From positions 3,348,001 to 3,412,000 of the forward strand of contig OZ242179.1 in assembly GCA_965205735.1 (NCBI GenBank): a stretch of 64,000 nucleotides of DNA. The letters are read 5' to 3'. Positions 11,301 through 21,595 of the stretch are shown here, one piece after another. This stretch comes from VXNE01 sp965205735. GTDB lineage: Bacteria > Pseudomonadota > Gammaproteobacteria > Pseudomonadales > Azotimanducaceae. A program made the position numbers and the translations under genes. Within the stretch, counting starts at the first letter, position 1. Each line of letters starts with the position of its first letter. The notes beneath the pieces were generated by a model. It ran no database searches and was not told the origin of the DNA. It saw nothing but the letters and a program-made list of their open reading frames with translations.

Positions 11301-13699
11301 TGCGGGTGCCTCGGGGGCCGAGGACGTCGGCGAACTGGCCTTCGCGGTCGCCCTGAGTGCGCGGAGCCTGACCGGTGTGACGGTGGACTACGCCGCCATG
11401 GACGGCACGGCCGTGGCGGGCGGCGACTACGTGCCGGTCGAAGGGACGCTGGCGTTCGCCCCGGGCGAAACGGCGAAGACGATCCGCGTGCCGGTGATCG
11501 ACGACGCCCTGGACGAGGCGGACGAGGAGACCTTCGCGGTGGCGCTGTCGGCGCCGACCGGCGCGACCCTGGACGCGGCTACCGCGACGGGCACGATCCG
11601 GGACGACGACGAACCCCCCGCAGTGTCGGTGGCGGACGCGGCGGGGGACGAGGACATCGGGGCGCTGGAATTCGCGGTGACGCTGAGCGCCCCGAGCGGG
11701 ATCGAAGTATCGGTCGCGTACGCGACGAAGGACGGCACCGCGACGGCGGGCAGCGACTACGCGGCGGCGGCGGGAACGCTGACGTTCGCGCCCGGCGAGG
11801 TGTCGCGAACGATCCGCGTGGCGATTCTCGACGACGCCCTGCACGAAGCGGACGAGGAGACTTTCGAGATGACGCTGGCGAGGCTCGCGAACGCCACGGC
11901 CGGCGGATGTTTCCGCCACCGGAACCATCCGCGACAACGACCTGGCGCCGCCCGCCGTCGCGGGCGACCTGCCGGCGGCGCTGCTCTGCGTCGGCGGCGC
12001 GCCGTACGAACTGGACCTCGCGGACTACTTCGACGGCAAGGAACTGCGGTTTTCCGCGGTCTCGTCGACGCCGCGGGTGGCGACGGCCGCGCTCGACGGG
12101 AGCCGTCTGACCGTCGCCCCGGCATCCGAAGGCGAGTCGTCGGTGACGGTGACGGCGACCAACGACGCGGGCTCGGCCAGCGGCTCGATCGGCGTGCGCG
12201 TGGTCACGGATCCCGCCGAGCTCGAGGCGGTGGAGTCGGTCCTCGCGTCGATCGGGCGTGCGGTCCTGACCGGCGTGACCGAATCCGTCCGCGCCCGCTT
12301 CGGTCCGAGAAGCGCCAGCGGGGAGCAGAGCGCCTCGACCAATGTCCAGCGCGGCCGGACGCAAGTGGTTCCGGGCGCGAGTGCGGTTATCGGGAACCAG
12401 TGGCCCGGCCCGCCGATGCGCGGCACCCGATCCGGCGGATGGGACAAGAGCAACCTCTTTGAACCTCAAGTCTCCGGCGAAGATTGGTTCGAGACGATGA
12501 ACCGGACCTATCGGCGCGGCATGGCTCCGTTCTCGTTCTCGCTCGACTCCGCGCAGTCCGGTTCGACGGGCCCCGCGTGGACGGTCTGGGGACGAGCCGA
12601 CGCGCACCGGTTCGAGTCGGGGATCGATGGAAGTTCCCATGACGGCACCCTCACCGCCGTGCACCTGGGCGCCGACGCGCGGTTCGGCGACTGGCTGGCC
12701 GGGGTTTCCGTGGCGCGCAGCGCGGCCCAGGCGGACTATCGCTTCCAGCGTTCTGTGGACGCCTGCGGCGGGGGCGGCATCGGCGAGGGGATGGTCGACG
12801 CCGAGTTGACGAGCGTGCATCCCTACGTCGGCCGTCAGATCGGCCGGGGCTCGATGTGGGCCACCCTGGGCGCCGGCGCCGGCGAGGTGTCCGTGGAACG
12901 CTGCGAGAACGGGCAGCGCAACGAGGCGGACCTGTCGATGCGCTTGGGGGCGTTCGGCGGCCGACATCCGTTCGCGGGTGGGGAACGAATCGAGATATCG
13001 GTGGTGGAAGAGATCGGCGTGCTGGACCTGACCACGGGGGACGCTTCCGGCGCGGTCGGCGACCGCTCCGTGACCGTGGGCCAGGCGAGGCTCGGACTGG
13101 AGGCGTCCGGGGTCGTTCCGGCGGGCTGCGAGTGTTCGCTGTCGAGTTTCGTGCGCGCGTTCGCCCGCGGCGACTGGGGCGACGGCGCCACGGGCACGGG
13201 TCTGGAGCTGGCGGCGGGCGTGCGCTTCAGGAACTTGCCGCGGCGTCTCGGCATCGACGCCGGAGTCCGCGCGCTGGCCGCGCATTCGGCCGAGGCCGCG
13301 TCGGAGCGGAGCGCCAACCTGACTTTCTCGCTTCTGCCGAAGGCGGACGGGATCGGATGGCAGGCGTCGTTGGCGTGGCGACAGGGAGCGGGCGACTCTC
13401 GTCTCGACGCGCTGGCCGGCATCTCGCCGTGGACCGCGCCGTCGGCAAGCCTGCCGGGCGGGGAACGCCGCTGGATCGCGGAGAGCCGGCTCGGCTATGG
13501 CATCAGGTTACAGCGGGGCTTCGCGACGCCGTTCGTGGAACTCGATGCCGGGCACTCCCGACGCGGCGCGCGATTCGGCGTGCGCCACGAGTTCGGCGAC
13601 GGCGCGCGGGGACTGGTTGTGGAGTGGGGCATCGAACAGCACCGCTTCTTCGGGGGCGTCGAGAACAGGATCGTGCTGGAGGCTCTGGGACGGTTCTGA
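5308..13699 (+). pseudogene. Giant Calx-beta repeat autotransporter-like gene, full length but with one +1 frameshift (copy B)
   Basis: A TTG start at 5308 is the only usable start after an in-frame stop at 5275. It gives a signal peptide with a Lys/Arg n-region, a hydrophobic core and cleavage after ASANA. The N-terminal cap has Cys codons at 5479 and 5515. Nineteen Calx-beta-like units follow, then the Ig/cadherin-like domain, a linker and the barrel (about 12540-13699) ending in Arg-Phe. At 11898-11903 the sequence has one C more than the paralogues (acggccggcgg against acggcggcgg), so the frame breaks inside the last Calx-beta unit. Without the extra base the product would be about 2,796 residues. 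Either the copy cannot make its barrel, or this is an assembly error or a phase-variable site. Confidence 0.85.
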
Positions 13700-13871
13700 C
13701 ATCTGATTGACGAGCGAAGGCGGCACTTGGTGTCGCGGTTCCACGCTCGATAGGAGAAGGCGAATGCATCTGAAACCAAACAGGCATGTTCCTAGAAGGC
13801 GGGGGAGGAATGGAGGTTGGCACGGCAGCCGCTTATCGAGACGATTCCATCGGAGCATCCGAACGAGGCCC

Positions 13872-14142
13872 ATGGAGGGGAACACGGCGGTTCGGGTGGT
13901 TAGCCGGTTTCTGGGCTTCGTCGTGGCGGTGCTGCTAGCCTGCCCCGTGGCCTCGGCTCCGGGCGTGACCCCGGACGCGGTGGCTCGGCATGCACTACCG
14001 GGCGGGCATCATGGCCGCGTTCGCGGAAATCAACGCCGTAGGCGGAGTCGCGGGACGGCGGCTGGAACTGGTCGTTGTGGACGACGGCTATGAGCCGGAG
14101 GACGCGGCGGCGAACGCGGAGCGATTCGTCGATATGCTGTGA
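13872..14142 (+). pseudogene. Remnant of a branched-chain amino-acid-type periplasmic binding protein (Peripla_BP_6/LivK-like)
   Basis: The first part encodes a signal peptide (MEGNTAVRVV, then a hydrophobic core ending CPVASA) followed by PGVTPDAV, the usual mature N-terminus of this family. After an internal deletion and frame change, the second part (about 13988-14142) reads HYRAGIMAAFAEIN, GGVAGRRLEL and DDGYEPEDAAAN. These are hallmark segments of the first lobe of LivK-like proteins. A stop at 14140 truncates the rest. The remnant sits between copies B and C of the giant repeat genes and has no transporter partners nearby. Confidence 0.75.
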
Positions 14143-14164
14143 TGGATTTCTTGGCCGTGGATAG

Positions 14165-17100
14165 ATGTCGATCGTGAACAATCCGCAGGCCAGGGCCCGT
14201 CCGGCCACCCGCGCGGCCACGTGCTGGCGAACCCTGCGGGGTAGCCTGATTGTGCCGGTGCTGGCATTGCTCTCGATGACGACTGCGGCGAGTGCCGACA
14301 GTCCGGTATCCGCCATCCAGATACTCGATGTCGACGTGGTGCAACGGGATTTGGCTGGCGTGCGCAACGACTGCTGGGACGACGCCCCGATGGATGCGAC
14401 GGTGAGCTGCGCGCCCCCGACGCCTGAGATCGGCGATCTGACCGCCACAATTGAGTTGGCGATGGCGGCGAGTTCCGACGTTGTCATCGAGTACGAATCA
14501 ATGGACCTCACCGCGACTGCGGGAACCGACTACGTAGCCCTGGATGGATCGCTCACGATCAAGGCCGGTGAGCGCGAGGGCTCAATCGACATCGACTTCA
14601 TCGACGACCTGGTGGAGGAGGGAAACGAGGAGTTCGTGGTGGCGCTCACCGGGACCGAGGGTATCAATCTCAAACACACCCACATCCATGTGACGATCCT
14701 CGACGAGGAGAGCATCAAGGTCTTGATAGCGAACGCATCCCAGACCGAGGGACACCCAGATGGGATGTTGGTTGATTTGTCCTTCACCGAGTCGGTGCCT
14801 TGGCCATTTACGATCAGGGCTCGGACGACGGCGGGCACGGCCGGAACGAGCGACTATCAGGATTGGCCTAAGTTGTCTTCGTCCTTGATTGTTGGGACGC
14901 CAGAGCGGCCCGTGATTAGCTTCCGTTTCAGGCACCCGCTCATAAACGATTCGCTCGACGAACCGAACGAGACCTACACGATCACGGCTTGGGGGTACGA
15001 CAATCTTGGTCGCGAGTCCAACTCGGCGACGATGACAATTATCGATGACGACGACGCGCCGGAGGCGTCCATTGCCGACGCTAGCGGTCTCGAGGACTCC
15101 GTCGGAAAGCTGTCGTTCGACGTGACCCTGAACACGGCGAGCGCCAAGGAAATCACCTTGAACTACGCGACCTCGGACGACACCGCGACGGCGGGCAGCG
15201 ACTATACGCAGACGAACGGAACCCTGACCTTCTCGGCCGGCGAGACAACGAAAACGATAAGCGTGCCGGTGTTGGAAGATGGCTCGCCCGAAGAAGACGA
15301 GACTTTCACAGTGACGTTGTCCAATGCCGCCAACGCAACGATAGGGGATGGCACCGGGACGGGAACTATTCAGGACGATGATCCTGTGCCCGCCTCATTG
15401 TCGATCGAGGACGCTGTAGCCCTGGAAAGCAGGGAGGCGATGGAGTTTCCGGTAACGCTGAGCGGCGACAGGGAAGAGGGAGTCACTGTGACAGTGGACT
15501 ACGCGACTGCGGACCGTACTGCGGAAGCGGGCAGCGACTACACGGAGACCACCGGGACGCTGACATTCGCGACCGATGTGACTCAGCAGACGATTCGGGT
15601 TCCCCTGCTGGATGACGTAATCGACGAAGGCCACGATATATTCGTGGTCCTTCTGTCCAACGCGATGGGAGCGACGTTCAGTGATTCCCTCGCGGAAGGG
15701 AAGATCCTGGACGACGATATTGCATCGACGAAGATCACGCTCATAGCGTCCCCGGCCCGGATCTCGGAGGACGACGGCGCGACAGACATCGACGTGACGG
15801 CGATGCTGGACGGCGCTGGGCGGACTTCGGCAATCGAGGTTACGGTGAGCGTGGCGGGGAGCGGCAATGCGGGTGCCGTGGACTTCGCCGAGGTAGAGGA
15901 CTTCACGATCACGATTGCGGCGCTTCACAATAGAGGCGAGGGCACCTTCACGCTGACCCCGATAGACGACGACGTGGACGAGTCGGACGAGACGCTGTCG
16001 GTGACCGGAACGTCGTTCATGACGGTGACCGGAACAGAGGTCGAACTCGTCGACGACGACGCGACGTCGTCGAGCATCGCGCTGACCGCCCAGCCGCCCC
16101 GCGTATCGGAAGGCGACGGATCGACAGAGGTGGGAGTCACGGCGACCCTCGACGCCGGCGCCCGGACCGAGGAGACGACGGTCACGGTGACGGTATCGGG
16201 GAGCGGTGACGCGGATGCGGTGGACTTTGCCGACGTGCGAGACTTCACCATCACCATCGCTGAGGGCGACACGAGCGGCACCGGGAGCTTCACGCTCACC
16301 CCGGAAGACGACAACGTGGACGAGTCCGAGGAGACACTCACGGTCGGCGGGAACTCTGACCTGCCGGTGACGGCGGACACCGTCGCGCTGGCGGACAACG
16401 ACCAGCCCTCTGCGGGCATCCTGCTCACGGCCTCCCCGGGCCGAATCGCGGAGGACGGTGGCGCCAGATCCGTGCAGGTGACGGCCACGCTGGATGCCAG
16501 CGCCCGCGCGGTGGCGACCACGGTGAGCGTGTCGGTGGCGGGAAGCGAGCAGTCGGATGCCGTGGACTACTCGGCGTCGACAACAGTCTTCGACATCACG
16601 ATCGCCGCCGGCGCGACCGCCGGGACGGGAACGTTTACGGTGACCCCGGAGGACGACGAAGTCGACGAGCGGGACGAGGTTCTCGACATCACGGGCACGT
16701 CGGACCTGCCCGTGACGCCGACGTCGGTGACGCTGACCGACGACGATCAGACCTCGACGGAGATCCTCCTGTCGGCGGTGCCGTCCACGGTTTCGGAGGG
16801 TGCGGGCGAGACCTCCGTGGTAGTGACCGTGACACTGGACGCCGGCGCGCGGACGGTGTCGACGACGGTGACGGTGGAGGTGACGGACACAGGCGATCCT
16901 GATGCGGTGGACTTCACCGCCCCACAGCACTTCGTGATTCCCATCGCGGCGGGTGCGACGAGCGGCCGGGGAACGTTCATCCTGGTTCCGGAAGACGACA
17001 ACCTGGAAGAGAGCAGCGAGACGCTGACCCTGGCCGGCATGGCCGACCTCCCCGTGACGGATACCTCGGTGACAATCACGGACAACGACATCGCGTCCGA

Positions 17101-20100
17101 CGGCATCCTGCTTGCGGCATCGCCTTCGGTGGTGTCCGAGGGCGGCGGCGCTGCTCCGGTGCGGGTGACCGCGTCGCTGAACGGCTCGGCGCGCACGACC
17201 GAGACGACGGTGACCGTTTCGGTGGCAGGCAGCGGAGATCCCCAGGCGGTGGACTTCGAGCCCGTACAGGACTTCGAGATCACCATTGCGGAGAGTGCCA
17301 CGAGCGGCGAGGGCACGTTCACGCTGGTGCCGGTGAACGACAGCTCGGCAGAGGCGGACGAGACGCTGACGGTGTCGGGCATGTCCGATCTGGATGTCGA
17401 GCCGGCGACGGTCAGGCTGGCGGATGACGACGAGGCGTCGTCGCGCATCCTGCTGTCGGTCTCTCCGGGCCGGGTGTCGGAAGGCGACGGCCCGACCGGA
17501 ATGACGGTGACGGCAGCCCTGGACCGCGGCTCTCGGCAACAGGCGATGACAGTCGCAGTGTCGGTGTCGGGAAGCGGCGATCCGGGTGCGGTGGACTTCG
17601 AGTCCGTTGACGGCTTCGCGATCACCATTCCCGCGAACGCGGCGAGCGGCACGGGGACGTTCACACTGACGCCGGAGGACGACGAGACGGTGGAGTCGGA
17701 CGAGCGGCTGACGGTATCTGGCGTGTCCGACCTTCCGGTGATCCCGGCGGCGGTGACGCTCGCGGACGACGACGAGGTGTCGACGCGCATCCTGCTGTTC
17801 CTGACGGTCGATCCGCCGCGGGGGTCGGAAGGAGACGGCGAGATTCGCGTGACCGTGACGGCGGAGGTGGACAGGGGCGTGCGCCCGGACGAGACCCGGA
17901 TCGCCGTGTCGGTGGAGGGCAGCGGAGATCCGGCCGCGGTGGACTTCGCCCCGATTCCGGACTTCGATGTCGTGATTCCGGCGAATGCCCCGAGCGGCAC
18001 GGGGACGTTCACCGTGATGCCGGAAGACGACCTGATCGTCGAGGCGGACGAGACGCTGACTGTGTCCGGCGTCGCCGACCTGCCCGTGGCGCCGGCGACC
18101 ATGGAACTGCTGGACGACGACGAGGCGTCTGCGGGGATCCTGCTGTCGGCCGATCCGGCGCGGGTGTCCGAGGGCGACGGCCCGGTGGCGGTGACTGTGA
18201 CCGCGACCCTGGACCGGGGTCTGCGCCAGGAGGCGACGACCGTGATCGTGTCGGTGGAGGGCAGCGGAGATCCGGCCGCGGTGGACTTCGTCCCGGTGCC
18301 GGACTTCTCGATCACCATCGCGCCGAACGCCCCGAGCGGCACCGGAACATTCGCGCTGACGCCGGAGGACGACGCCGAGGACGAGGCGGATGAGACGCTG
18401 ACGTTGACGGGCGAATCGGGCCTGCCGGTGACGCCAATATCGATAGTCCTGGCGGACGACGACGAGATGATGGTGAGCCGCGCGCTGTCCATCGACGACG
18501 CCGAGGCGGCCGAGGGCGCGGGCGAAATATTGTTCGTGGTCACGCTGGACGGCCCGAGCGCGGCGGAAGTGACGGTGGGCTATGCGACGGCGGACCCGGC
18601 GGGGTCCTTGGATCCGGTGGCCGCGGCGGGAATCGATTACGAGAGCGCGTCGGGGACGCTGACGTTCGCGCCGGGCGAGGTGTCGCGGACGATCCGGGTG
18701 CCGATAGTCGACGACGACCTGGACGAACCGGACGAGACGTTCGCGCTGGTCCTGTCCGACCCGCGGGGTGCGACGCTCCGCCGAGGATCGGCGCTGGGCG
18801 TGATCCGGGACGACGACGAGCCGCCCGCGCTGTCGGTGGCGGACGCGGCGGGGGACGAGGACGTCGGGGCGCTAGAGTTCGAAGTGACGCTGAGCGCCCC
18901 GAGCGGGATCGAGGTGTCGGCCGCGTACGCGACGAAGGACGGCACCGCGGAGTCTGGCGGCGACTACGCGGCGGCGACGGGAACCCTGGTGTTCGCGCCC
19001 GGCGAGGTGTCGCGAACGATCCGCGTGGCGATTCTCGACGACGCCCTGCACGAGGCGGACGAGGAGACTTTCGAGCTGACGCTGGCGAGGCTCGTCAATG
19101 CGACGGCCGACGATGTTTCCGCCACCGGAACAATCCGCGACAACGACCTGGCGCCGCCGAGCGTCGCGGGCGACCTGCCGGCGGCGCTGCTCTGCGTCGG
19201 CGGCGCGCCGTACGAACTGGACCTGGCGAATTACTTCGCCGGCGAGGAGCTGCGGTTTTCCGCGGTCTCGTCGACGCCGCTCGTCGCGACGGCCGCGCTC
19301 GACGGGAGCATGCTGACGATCGCGCCGGCATCCGAGGGCGAGTCGACGGTGACGGTGACGGCGACCAACGACGCGGGTTCGGCCAGCGGCTCGATCGGCG
19401 TGCGCGTGGTCGCGGATCCCGCCGAGATCGAGGCGGTGGAGTCGGTCCTCGCGTCGATCGGCCGGGTCGTCCTGACCGGCGTGACCGATTCCGTCCGCGC
19501 CCGCTTCGGTCCGAGAAGCGCCAGCGGGGAGCAAGAGACATCGACGAATGTACAGCGCGGCCGGACGCAAGTGGTTCCGGGCGCGAGTGCGGTTCTCGGG
19601 AACCAGTGGCCCGGCCCGCCGATGCGCGGCACCCGATCCGGCGGATGGGACAAGAGCAACCTCTTTGAACCTCAAGTCCCCGGCGACGATTGGTTCGAGA
19701 CGATGAACCGGACCTACCGGCGCGGCATGGTTCCGTTCTCGTTTTCTCTCGACTCCGCGCAGTCTGGTTCGACAGGACCCGCATGGGGGGTCTGGGGACG
19801 AGCCGACGCGCACCGGTTCGAGTCGGGGATCGACGGAAGCTCCCACGACGGAACTCTCACCGCCGTGCACCTGGGCGCCGACGCGCGCGTCGGCGACTGG
19901 CTCGCCGGCGTCTCCGTGGCGCGTAGCGCGGCGGATGCGGACTACCGCTTCGAGCGTTCTGTGGACGCCTGCGGCGGGGGCGGCATCGGCGAGGGGATGG
20001 TCGACGCCGAGTTGACGAGCGTGCATCCCTACGTCGGCCGTCAGATCGGCCGGGGCTCGATGTGGGCCACCCTGGGCGCCGGCGGCGGCGAGGTCTCCGT

Positions 20101-20905
20101 GGAACGTTGCGAGACCGGCCAGCGCAACCAGACGGATCTGTCGATGCGCCTGGCGGCGTTGGGCGGCCGGCATCCGTTCGCCGGCGGAGAGCGGATGGAG
20201 GTGTCGGTAGTAGAAGAGATCAGTGTCCTGGACCTGAAAACGGGGGATGCCGTCGGTCCGGTCGGCGACCGCTCCGTGACCGTGGGTCAGGCCAGGCTCG
20301 GACTGGAGGCCTCCGGGGTCGTGCCGGCGGGCTGCGACTGCTCGCTGTCGAGTTTCGTGCGCGCGTTCGCCCGCGGCGACTGGGGCGACGGCGCCACGGG
20401 CACGGGTCTGGAGCTGGCGGCGGGCGTGCGCTTCAGGAACCACCCGCGGCGTCTCGGCATCGACGCCGGGATCCGCGCGCTGGCCGCGCACTCCGCGGAG
20501 GATGCCAGCGAGCGGAGCGCCAACCTGACCTTCTCGATCCTGCCGAAGGCGGACGGGACCGGATGGCAGGCGTCGTTGGCATGGCGGCGGGGAGCGGGCG
20601 ACTCTCGTCTCGACGCGCTGGGCGGCATCTCGCCGTGGACCTCGCCGTCGGCAAGCCTGCCGGGCGCGGAACGCCGCTGGATCGCGGAGAGCCGGCTCGG
20701 CTATGGCATCAGGCTGTCGCGGGGCTTCGCGACGCCGTTCGTGGAACTCGACGCCGGACATTCCGGACGCGGCGGCGCGCGATTCGGCGTGCGCCACGAG
20801 TTCGGCGACCGCGTGCGGGGACTTGTGGTCGAGTGGGGCATCGAGCCGAGCAGTCTTGGCAGTGCTGGAAGCAGAATCCTCCTGGAAGCCCTCGGACGGT
20901 TCTAA
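14165..20905 (+). CDS. Giant Calx-beta repeat autotransporter-like protein, intact, 2246 residues (copy C)
   Basis: This is the only copy that is complete and unbroken in the window. An ATG start gives a long signal peptide with cleavage after TAASA. The N-terminal cap has Cys codons at 14372 and 14408. Fourteen Calx-beta-like units follow, then the Ig/cadherin-like domain (about 19150-19420), a linker helix (about 19430-19500) and the C-terminal barrel (about 19750-20905) ending GRF. The first four units match copy B closely. The middle of the array differs in number and order of units, as expected if units are gained and lost by recombination. The predicted place is the outer membrane with the rod exposed outside. 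The ligand or function is unknown. Confidence 0.9.
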   Translation: MSIVNNPQARARPATRAATCWRTLRGSLIVPVLALLSMTTAASADSPVSAIQILDVDVVQRDLAGVRNDCWDDAPMDATVSCAPPTPEIGDLTATIELAMAASSDVVIEYESMDLTATAGTDYVALDGSLTIKAGEREGSIDIDFIDDLVEEGNEEFVVALTGTEGINLKHTHIHVTILDEESIKVLIANASQTEGHPDGMLVDLSFTESVPWPFTIRARTTAGTAGTSDYQDWPKLSSSLIVGTPERPVISFRFRHPLINDSLDEPNETYTITAWGYDNLGRESNSATMTIIDDDDAPEASIADASGLEDSVGKLSFDVTLNTASAKEITLNYATSDDTATAGSDYTQTNGTLTFSAGETTKTISVPVLEDGSPEEDETFTVTLSNAANATIGDGTGTGTIQDDDPVPASLSIEDAVALESREAMEFPVTLSGDREEGVTVTVDYATADRTAEAGSDYTETTGTLTFATDVTQQTIRVPLLDDVIDEGHDIFVVLLSNAMGATFSDSLAEGKILDDDIASTKITLIASPARISEDDGATDIDVTAMLDGAGRTSAIEVTVSVAGSGNAGAVDFAEVEDFTITIAALHNRGEGTFTLTPIDDDVDESDETLSVTGTSFMTVTGTEVELVDDDATSSSIALTAQPPRVSEGDGSTEVGVTATLDAGARTEETTVTVTVSGSGDADAVDFADVRDFTITIAEGDTSGTGSFTLTPEDDNVDESEETLTVGGNSDLPVTADTVALADNDQPSAGILLTASPGRIAEDGGARSVQVTATLDASARAVATTVSVSVAGSEQSDAVDYSASTTVFDITIAAGATAGTGTFTVTPEDDEVDERDEVLDITGTSDLPVTPTSVTLTDDDQTSTEILLSAVPSTVSEGAGETSVVVTVTLDAGARTVSTTVTVEVTDTGDPDAVDFTAPQHFVIPIAAGATSGRGTFILVPEDDNLEESSETLTLAGMADLPVTDTSVTITDNDIASDGILLAASPSVVSEGGGAAPVRVTASLNGSARTTETTVTVSVAGSGDPQAVDFEPVQDFEITIAESATSGEGTFTLVPVNDSSAEADETLTVSGMSDLDVEPATVRLADDDEASSRILLSVSPGRVSEGDGPTGMTVTAALDRGSRQQAMTVAVSVSGSGDPGAVDFESVDGFAITIPANAASGTGTFTLTPEDDETVESDERLTVSGVSDLPVIPAAVTLADDDEVSTRILLFLTVDPPRGSEGDGEIRVTVTAEVDRGVRPDETRIAVSVEGSGDPAAVDFAPIPDFDVVIPANAPSGTGTFTVMPEDDLIVEADETLTVSGVADLPVAPATMELLDDDEASAGILLSADPARVSEGDGPVAVTVTATLDRGLRQEATTVIVSVEGSGDPAAVDFVPVPDFSITIAPNAPSGTGTFALTPEDDAEDEADETLTLTGESGLPVTPISIVLADDDEMMVSRALSIDDAEAAEGAGEILFVVTLDGPSAAEVTVGYATADPAGSLDPVAAAGIDYESASGTLTFAPGEVSRTIRVPIVDDDLDEPDETFALVLSDPRGATLRRGSALGVIRDDDEPPALSVADAAGDEDVGALEFEVTLSAPSGIEVSAAYATKDGTAESGGDYAAATGTLVFAPGEVSRTIRVAILDDALHEADEETFELTLARLVNATADDVSATGTIRDNDLAPPSVAGDLPAALLCVGGAPYELDLANYFAGEELRFSAVSSTPLVATAALDGSMLTIAPASEGESTVTVTATNDAGSASGSIGVRVVADPAEIEAVESVLASIGRVVLTGVTDSVRARFGPRSASGEQETSTNVQRGRTQVVPGASAVLGNQWPGPPMRGTRSGGWDKSNLFEPQVPGDDWFETMNRTYRRGMVPFSFSLDSAQSGSTGPAWGVWGRADAHRFESGIDGSSHDGTLTAVHLGADARVGDWLAGVSVARSAADADYRFERSVDACGGGGIGEGMVDAELTSVHPYVGRQIGRGSMWATLGAGGGEVSVERCETGQRNQTDLSMRLAALGGRHPFAGGERMEVSVVEEISVLDLKTGDAVGPVGDRSVTVGQARLGLEASGVVPAGCDCSLSSFVRAFARGDWGDGATGTGLELAAGVRFRNHPRRLGIDAGIRALAAHSAEDASERSANLTFSILPKADGTGWQASLAWRRGAGDSRLDALGGISPWTSPSASLPGAERRWIAESRLGYGIRLSRGFATPFVELDAGHSGRGGARFGVRHEFGDRVRGLVVEWGIEPSSLGSAGSRILLEALGRF

Positions 20906-20932
20906 TATCCGAGCTGTCGACTCGTGTCGTCA
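20906..20932. repeat. 3' flank shared with copy A (duplication boundary)
   Basis: Right after the stop codon, 20906-20932 repeats 4776-4802 exactly. Beyond that point the two loci differ completely: the copy A side runs into the binding-protein remnant, while this side does not. The shared flank marks the end of a duplicated or gene-converted block that includes the barrel-coding end. Confidence 0.7.
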
Positions 20933-21146
20933 GCGCGGGGCGGTGCGGCGGGCATGGCGCCTCGGGGGCTTGCGGTGTGGAGTGGACCGGGGGCCTATCC
21001 ATCCCTGGTCCCGGGCATGCGCTGCCGGGGCATGTTGTCCGGGCCGGAAATCGGGGCGCCGGCCAAGGGCGACCGCGAGGGTTCGGCGACGGGCTAACCG
21101 CCTGGCGGGGTGGGGGCAGGGCGGGTAGAGCCGCTCCATCACCGCG

Positions 21147-21305
21147 TCACGCGAGCCGCAGGTCGTTCGATCGCTTGCAGTGATCAGCCAGCGTCACCAA
21201 GGCCCACTCGGCCTCGACCTTCTCCAAGCCCCGCGGCAAGAAACGCCGAATTGCCATGCCAAAATCCCGGCTATATTCGGAGCGCGAAAGGCTCCCTGAG
21301 CGTTG
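21147..21305 (-). pseudogene. C-terminal remnant of a DDE transposase (IS1182/IS5-like)
   Basis: The minus strand encodes about 52 residues up to a stop at 21147. They contain RRFLPRGLEKVEAEWALVTL, which matches the well-conserved C-terminal block of IS1182/IS5-type DDE transposases (hydrophobic-RGLEKV-x-EWALV, then a short basic tail). No upstream catalytic part and no terminal inverted repeats were found, so only a fossil end remains. The regions 20933-21146 and 21306-21348 around it hold no recognisable gene. Confidence 0.6.
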
Positions 21306-21348
21306 TCGGTGACGAAAAGCAACGAGTTTCAGGGGTGTTGCAATTAAG

Positions 21349-21374
21349 CTCTCGATAAATATAGTTATCGTGAG
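21349..21374. promoter_or_regulatory. 10-bp near-perfect inverted repeat in AT-rich DNA upstream of copy D
   Basis: CTCTCGATAA (21349-21358) is followed after 6 bases by TTATCGTGAG (21365-21374), which pair at 9 of 10 positions. The repeat lies about 225 bases before the start of copy D in the only AT-rich stretch of this intergenic region. It could be an operator or a stem-loop. No T-run follows, so it is not a typical intrinsic terminator. Nothing else is recognised between 21375 and 21595. Confidence 0.4.
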
Positions 21375-21595
21375 AAATATACGACCAATCGAATGCGTGG
21401 CGCCCGGGCGTTATGGCGGTGCTTCCCGCAGGAAGCTTCTACAGCCGTTCACTCATCGCTGACGCTGCGACCCTACCCGCATTCGACGGCGCTAGAGGGG
21501 CTGCTTGTGCGTGGACAGCAACGAGCGGGGCTGATGGTCGCGATGCTCTCGGGGCGTTGCGCACGGTGGCGTTGGAGTGAAATCGGAGGTTGGAT

